From assembly GCA_036513895.1 (NCBI GenBank), contig DATBYF010000040.1, forward strand, positions 1-18,820: a stretch of DNA of 18,820 nt, in the 5' to 3' direction. A program made the translations under genes and the position numbers. Numbering within the stretch: position 1 is the first letter of the stretch; every line of letters starts with the position of its first letter. The notes beneath the pieces are model-generated. The model made no database searches, was not told the DNA's origin, and saw only the letters and a program-made list of their open reading frames with translations. Positions 14,324 to 18,820 of the stretch are shown one piece after another. This DNA comes from Palsa-147 sp036513895. Lineage in GTDB: Bacteria; Acidobacteriota; Terriglobia; Acidiferrales; UBA7541.

Positions 14324-17300
14324 GTGACCGACCATAGCCGAGGCTTTTCAATTCTTCCACGCAATCTTCCACGCAACTCGAGAAAACTCGCCGTATGCCT
14401 GCCGTGCCGCACAAAACGAGTCACTCGCTGGCTATTCCTCTCGCTATTTTTAGCGCTTCTTTTTCCGAGTGCCAGTGCGTGGGCCCAAAAAGATACCGGC
14501 GCGATCACAGGAACCGTCAAAGACTCCTCGGGCGCGGTAGTTGTCGGCGCGAAAATCAAAGTGACGGACGCAGACCGCGGAACCGAAATTGACACGGTCT
14601 CGAACGAAGCGGGCGAATACACTGTCAGCCCGCTAAGAGTCGGCCGCTACAAAGTGACCGTCCAAAATCCCGGCTTCAAAATCGCCGTTGCTGGACCTGT
14701 CACCGTGGAAGTTCAAGAGCACGTCTCAGTTGACGTCACTCTCCAAGTAGGCCGCGCGAACGAGACTGTAACTGTCACCACACAGAGTCCGCTACTCGAA
14801 ACTGAAACATCCGATCTGGGCCAGGTAATTAGCGGCGACAGGGCGATCACGCTTCCCCTTAACGGCCGCAATTATGCGCAACTCGCGTTGCTCGGCGCCG
14901 GCGTTGTCCCGAGCGAGCCCGGCTCCCGTGTGGAAACCAGCTATGGCTTCAGTTCCAATGGCGCCCGCGCCCTTCAGAATAATTACCTGCTTGATGGCGT
15001 GGACAACAATTCAAACCTCGGTGACGTTCTCACCGGCCAGGCATACGTTATTCAGCCCTCCGTAGACGCAATCGAGGAATTCAAAGTTCAAACCAACGCA
15101 TACAGCGCGGAATTCGGCCGGGGAAACGGCGCAATTCTCAATGCCGTCATGAAGTCCGGAACAAACAGTTTCCATGGCGACGTTTACGAGTTCTTCCGGA
15201 ATGACGCGCTCGATGCACGCAACGCCTTCGATACAAGTCGGCAGGGTTACCACCAGAACCAGTTTGGCGCCACGTTCGGCGGCCCGATCATCAAAGATCG
15301 CACATTCTTCTTCGTGGACTACGAAGGTCTGCGCATCACTCAGGCTCTGCCGCAGCTCTCGCTCGTTCCCACCCCCGCGGAAATCGGCGGCGACTTTTCG
15401 AGTTTCCTCACCGATACACCCGCGCTGGCCGTGGACATGAATGGCAATACCACGAGCCAGGTCGCGGTGGATTGCAATGGACACCCCACATTTGTCGGAG
15501 AAATCTTCAACTCGCGGATGGCAGGACTTTCCGCTGCAAATCCCAGCGGCTTTTGCGGTACGCCCATCGGTGTGGATGCCTCCGGCAATCCCACGAACAT
15601 TTTTCCCGCAAATTTAATCGATCCCCTAGCGGCCCGGCTCGCAGCTCTCTTTCCGGCGCCGAACGCAAACATCAACGGATCGAATTACCTTGTGGACCCA
15701 AATCGCACCGCGAGCCGCAACAATTTCGATGTCCGTATCGATCATAAGTTCTCTGACAAAGACAGCCTGTTCGGACGGTTCAGCTACGAAGGTCAGCCTA
15801 GCTTTACGCCATCTCCGTTCCAGAATGAATTGGACGGCGGAGCGTTTTCCGATGGAATCGAGGACGATACGTTTCATAGCGTAGCGATCAGCGAAACGCA
15901 TCTTTTCTCGCCGAACCTGGTAAACGAATTCCGTCTCGGATACAACCGCATCAATTCCCACCGATTGCAGCTCAACGCCAATGAGAACGTATCGGCGAAT
16001 CTGGGCTATCCCGGCGTTCCATTCGGCCCCGATCTCGGCGGCCTGCCGCAAATCAGTATTAATGACGGCACGGCTACGATCGGCAGCGCCGGTTTTCTTC
16101 CCGCTATTGAAAAGCAAAATAGCTATGTGGTCACCGAAAATTTGACATGGATTCATGGCCGCCACTCCGCGAAATTTGGAACCGAAATCCGCAACGAACA
16201 ATTCACTCTGTTTGAGCCGTCAGCTGCCCGCGGCACGGTGAATTTCGGGAGCGACTTCACGGACAACCCCGCTGCGCCCGACACCGGCGGCGAAGCCTTC
16301 GCTACATTCCTGCTCGGTGTTCCGGACTTTGGACAAATCACCAGTACCCACAACGTTGACTATCATCGGCAAATTTACTCGGTATATGCGCAGGATGATT
16401 TTCGGATGACTCACCGCCTGACGTTAAATCTCGGCCTTCGCTATGAGCTGTTCACGACCATCAAGGCGGCAGGAAACGAACAAGCCACATTCGATTTTTC
16501 GAACGACTCGATTGTCGTTCCATCAGGACAAACTGCCCAACTTACGCCATTCCTGGCCGCGAATATTCCTATCGTCAGAAATGGCAGCCCCGGCCTGATC
16601 TCGCCAGATTTAAATAATTTTGCTCCGCGCCTCGGCCTCGCATATCAAATTACCAGCAAGCTCGTGCTGCGGACCGGCTACGGGATTTTCTACGGTGGAC
16701 AGGAAAATGGCCCATATTCCAATCCCAGTCCCGGTTTCAATCCGCCGTTCTTCGTGACTCAATCGTATAACCCGCCATGTTTTCTTCCCTCGGCCAGCGC
16801 GGCCGCCGGCGATTGCTCGATTCCAGGATTAAACATGTTCTATCAGGGTTTCCCATCGAATGCGCTGACCGATCCCAACACGCCGATCCTATTCTCGGTC
16901 AGCCCGAAGGTGCGCACGCCCTATACACAGCAGTGGCACCTCGGATTTCAGTATCAGTTGCCCAGCCAGACAGTTCTCGAAATCTCCTATGCGGGTTCGC
17001 ATGGTTCCGACCTCTACAATTTTTACAACGGGAACCAAGCGCAGCCGGACGTGGCCTTCTGCACCAGTCCCCCCAACAACTTCAGTAACTGCCCCACCGC
17101 GCCGCGGCGTCCCGCGCAGATGTGCGACAATTCTGTTTTCCCGCCGAACTGCAACGAAGTTTTCGATACCGGAATCGACCTGCTCAGGACCGACGGTTTC
17201 TCCAATTACAATTCTTTGCAGGCGCGACTGGAGAAAAACTTCTCGCACGGGCTACAATTCGAGGCATCGTACACCTACGCTCACGCGCTGGATGACGCCT

Positions 17301-17974
17301 CTAGCGCCGCGTTAGGCTCGCTCAATAACGGCGATTTCCGCGATCAACTTTACCCGTTTGCCGAGTATGGCAATTCCGATTTCGATGTGCGCCACCGTTT
17401 CGTAATCAGCTACATCTATCAGTTGCCATTCGGAAACGGAAAGCAATTTGCCGGCAACGCCACAGGTCTGATGAACCAAATTATTGGAAATTGGCAAGTC
17501 GCCGGAATCACCACGGCTTCGACTGGGAATTGGTTCACCATTACGGACTCCGTCACGAATTTTTCGACAAGTGACGGCGGCGGAGGCGTCGGCTTCTACG
17601 AAGTGCGTCCCAACCTCGTAGGAAATCCGAACGGGACTCCATGCCTGCCGGGCACTGCTTTCAATACCTGCGCTTTCGCCGACAACATGATTCCATTCAC
17701 ATTCGGCACCGCTGGCAGGAACATCGTTCGCGGCCCCGGCTTTCAAAACTGGGATTTATCCATCTTCAAGCTTTTCCCCATACGCGAACAGATGCGCGTC
17801 GAATTCCGCGCCGAATTCTTCAATATATGGAACCACGTGAACCCGGTGTTCGAGCCCATAGGCGAGATCAGCGAAGAGCCGCAACCCCTGGAGTTCGGCA
17901 CTCCGCAATTCGGATTCACGCAGGGCGCTCGCGATCCGCGATTTATCCAATTTGCATTGAAGTATTACTTCTAG
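14324..17974 (+). CDS. Oar-like TonB-dependent outer-membrane receptor with carboxypeptidase-regulatory-like domain
   Basis: About 1216 aa from GTG. GGGGG at 14312-14316 sits 7 bp before it, favouring it over the TTG at 14318. A signal peptide (WLFLSLFLALLF...AWAQ) is followed by a beta-sandwich carboxypeptidase-regulatory-like domain (GAITGTVKDSSGAVVVGAKI to about VDVTLQVG). A plug domain comes next (LPLNGRNYAQL, LLDGVDNNSN, IEEFKVQTNAYSAEFGRGNG), then a long beta-barrel ending in FIQFALKYYF with the terminal aromatic residue of outer-membrane proteins. This architecture is expanded in Acidobacteriota and is thought to import complex carbohydrates using TonB energy. The next gene starts 19 bp downstream and encodes a secreted putative glycosidase, so receptor and enzyme probably handle the same glycan. 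No SusD-like partner is present. No frameshift is seen. Confidence 0.92.
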   Translation: MTDHSRGFSILPRNLPRNSRKLAVCLPCRTKRVTRWLFLSLFLALLFPSASAWAQKDTGAITGTVKDSSGAVVVGAKIKVTDADRGTEIDTVSNEAGEYTVSPLRVGRYKVTVQNPGFKIAVAGPVTVEVQEHVSVDVTLQVGRANETVTVTTQSPLLETETSDLGQVISGDRAITLPLNGRNYAQLALLGAGVVPSEPGSRVETSYGFSSNGARALQNNYLLDGVDNNSNLGDVLTGQAYVIQPSVDAIEEFKVQTNAYSAEFGRGNGAILNAVMKSGTNSFHGDVYEFFRNDALDARNAFDTSRQGYHQNQFGATFGGPIIKDRTFFFVDYEGLRITQALPQLSLVPTPAEIGGDFSSFLTDTPALAVDMNGNTTSQVAVDCNGHPTFVGEIFNSRMAGLSAANPSGFCGTPIGVDASGNPTNIFPANLIDPLAARLAALFPAPNANINGSNYLVDPNRTASRNNFDVRIDHKFSDKDSLFGRFSYEGQPSFTPSPFQNELDGGAFSDGIEDDTFHSVAISETHLFSPNLVNEFRLGYNRINSHRLQLNANENVSANLGYPGVPFGPDLGGLPQISINDGTATIGSAGFLPAIEKQNSYVVTENLTWIHGRHSAKFGTEIRNEQFTLFEPSAARGTVNFGSDFTDNPAAPDTGGEAFATFLLGVPDFGQITSTHNVDYHRQIYSVYAQDDFRMTHRLTLNLGLRYELFTTIKAAGNEQATFDFSNDSIVVPSGQTAQLTPFLAANIPIVRNGSPGLISPDLNNFAPRLGLAYQITSKLVLRTGYGIFYGGQENGPYSNPSPGFNPPFFVTQSYNPPCFLPSASAAAGDCSIPGLNMFYQGFPSNALTDPNTPILFSVSPKVRTPYTQQWHLGFQYQLPSQTVLEISYAGSHGSDLYNFYNGNQAQPDVAFCTSPPNNFSNCPTAPRRPAQMCDNSVFPPNCNEVFDTGIDLLRTDGFSNYNSLQARLEKNFSHGLQFEASYTYAHALDDASSAALGSLNNGDFRDQLYPFAEYGNSDFDVRHRFVISYIYQLPFGNGKQFAGNATGLMNQIIGNWQVAGITTASTGNWFTITDSVTNFSTSDGGGGVGFYEVRPNLVGNPNGTPCLPGTAFNTCAFADNMIPFTFGTAGRNIVRGPGFQNWDLSIFKLFPIREQMRVEFRAEFFNIWNHVNPVFEPIGEISEEPQPLEFGTPQFGFTQGARDPRFIQFALKYYF

Positions 17975-17993
17975 AAAAGAGCAGCAGACGCTG

Positions 17994-18820
17994 ATGTTCA
18001 ACACAAATCGAGAACGTCGGATATCATTGCGGACTCTGCAGGCACTAAGTTTAGTAATTCTATTATCACCGGCGATTCACGCACAGGACGCCTCGCTGCG
18101 CAATTCGCGTATGTCCGTGACAGTACGATCCGCCGATGGTTCGTATTCGATTCAGGCCGCAGCAGCACAGCGCCCCGCGGTCCAAGCGATTGTTGCCGTC
18201 GAGATAGATCACCATTGGATAAAGTCATCCGATTTTCCAACTCACCAAATCTCCGAATCGAAGTTTGATGACGCGCTCGGCTCGGGCCATCAAATCACCG
18301 TCGTTTCGACTGGAGCAAAAAGCAGTGCGAGCCTGACCTACGTGGTTCGTCTTTACGACGCGAAACCGTACGGCGACATCGATGTCAAAGTCCGAAATGA
18401 AGCGTCGAAAACTGTAGAAATTCAAAGCATCCGAAGCGTCGAGGCGATTGGCGATCAGCCAATCCATTTGGGCGAAAATGAAAGCTCCGATCGCATCCTC
18501 TCTGACAGTTTCAGCGAGGATTGGCCTCCATTTCAAATCTACGATCTAGGGAAGGCTCCGGACGGATTGCACCTCGGCGTCGGAAGCCAGCTCATCTATA
18601 ACCGAGATAGCGGCCAAAGCCTCTTTTTTGGGGCGCTGACCTCAGATCGCTTTCTCACGATCCTCCATCTGAAAACTGTCGGCGACCAATCGAGGGGCGC
18701 ACAGATCGCTTCTTTCACGGTTGACTCGACTGGAACCACCGAAATCCAATCCACAGACGAGGAATCGGGCATCCGAAATGCGCCGGCCCAAAATCGCATC
18801 GAGTTAAGCCTTCCGCTCGC
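17994..18820 (+). CDS. Secreted putative alpha-galactosidase-like glycosidase, N-terminal part (runs off the window)
   Basis: Open from ATG (17994) to the window end, 275 codons with no stop. A signal peptide (LQALSLVILLSPAIHAQ, about residues 15-31) is followed by a beta-rich region: LRNSRMSVTVRSADGSYSIQ, LTYVVRLYDAKPYGDIDVKV, SDRILSDSFSEDWPPFQIYD and LGVGSQLIYNRDSGQSLFFG. I recognise this as similar to the N-terminal beta-supersandwich part of acidobacterial proteins annotated as alpha-galactosidase/melibiase (GH36/GH27-like). The catalytic barrel would lie beyond the edge, so the enzyme class is provisional. It is 19 bp downstream of the TonB receptor, so co-transcription is likely. It probably cleaves glycans in the periplasm or at the surface. 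Confidence 0.6.
   Translation, partial: MFNTNRERRISLRTLQALSLVILLSPAIHAQDASLRNSRMSVTVRSADGSYSIQAAAAQRPAVQAIVAVEIDHHWIKSSDFPTHQISESKFDDALGSGHQITVVSTGAKSSASLTYVVRLYDAKPYGDIDVKVRNEASKTVEIQSIRSVEAIGDQPIHLGENESSDRILSDSFSEDWPPFQIYDLGKAPDGLHLGVGSQLIYNRDSGQSLFFGALTSDRFLTILHLKTVGDQSRGAQIASFTVDSTGTTEIQSTDEESGIRNAPAQNRIELSLPL

Noticed and set aside
1..18820. CRISPR arrays, insertion sequences or intact integrases
   Set aside because: No regularly spaced repeats, transposase motifs or tyrosine/serine recombinase catalytic residues were seen in any frame.

Overview
The window looks like chromosomal DNA from a soil Acidobacteriota (Terriglobia-like) bacterium. The evidence is a very large Oar-type TonB-dependent receptor with an N-terminal carboxypeptidase-regulatory-like domain, a YVTN beta-propeller protein, a DUF763 protein beside an archaeal/LigB-type ATP-dependent DNA ligase, and small basic orphan proteins of a kind I associate with acidobacterial genomes. 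This is pattern recognition from memory; no database was searched.

Left part (1-3545): a low-density, decayed accessory segment. It holds a C-terminal remnant of a zinc-finger/HTH-like protein (305-544), two adjacent small minus-strand genes of which one carries a one-base frameshift (855-1010 and 1020-1258), a YVTN beta-propeller gene cut off from its signal peptide by one in-frame TAG (1367-2353, signal at 2375-2449), and a histidine kinase that has lost its phospho-acceptor half (2458-3171). The segment ends at an orphan 3' end of a tRNA-Ser gene (3520-3545) with no 5' half. That is the expected scar of an integrative element that used tRNA-Ser as its attachment site and lay to the left.

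Middle part (3664-8142, plus strand): a two-gene DNA-maintenance unit, then a drug transporter. The DUF763 protein of unknown function ends in QLLLF, a match to the beta-sliding-clamp-binding motif. It is followed 53 bp later by an ATP-dependent DNA ligase with all nucleotidyltransferase motifs. A DHA2-type (MdtD-like) 14-TM MFS exporter follows.

Right part (8156-18820): a carbohydrate-use neighbourhood. On the minus strand, a DeoR/AgaR-like repressor, a SIS-domain (AgaS-like) sugar-phosphate isomerase/deaminase and a PfkB kinase form a tight operon. Divergent from it is a second PfkB kinase of the 1-phosphofructokinase/tagatose-6-phosphate kinase subgroup, with an operator-like T-rich repeat between them. 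Next comes a second minus-strand operon: a DeoR repressor with an exported TIM-barrel amidohydrolase. Divergent from that are the 1.2-kilo-residue TonB-dependent receptor and, 19 bp downstream, a secreted protein cut by the window edge that resembles the N-terminal part of acidobacterial alpha-galactosidase-like glycosidases. Together this suggests import and breakdown of a galactose- or amino-sugar-containing glycan, with AgaS-like isomerisation to a ketose phosphate followed by PfkB phosphorylation. The substrate is an inference.
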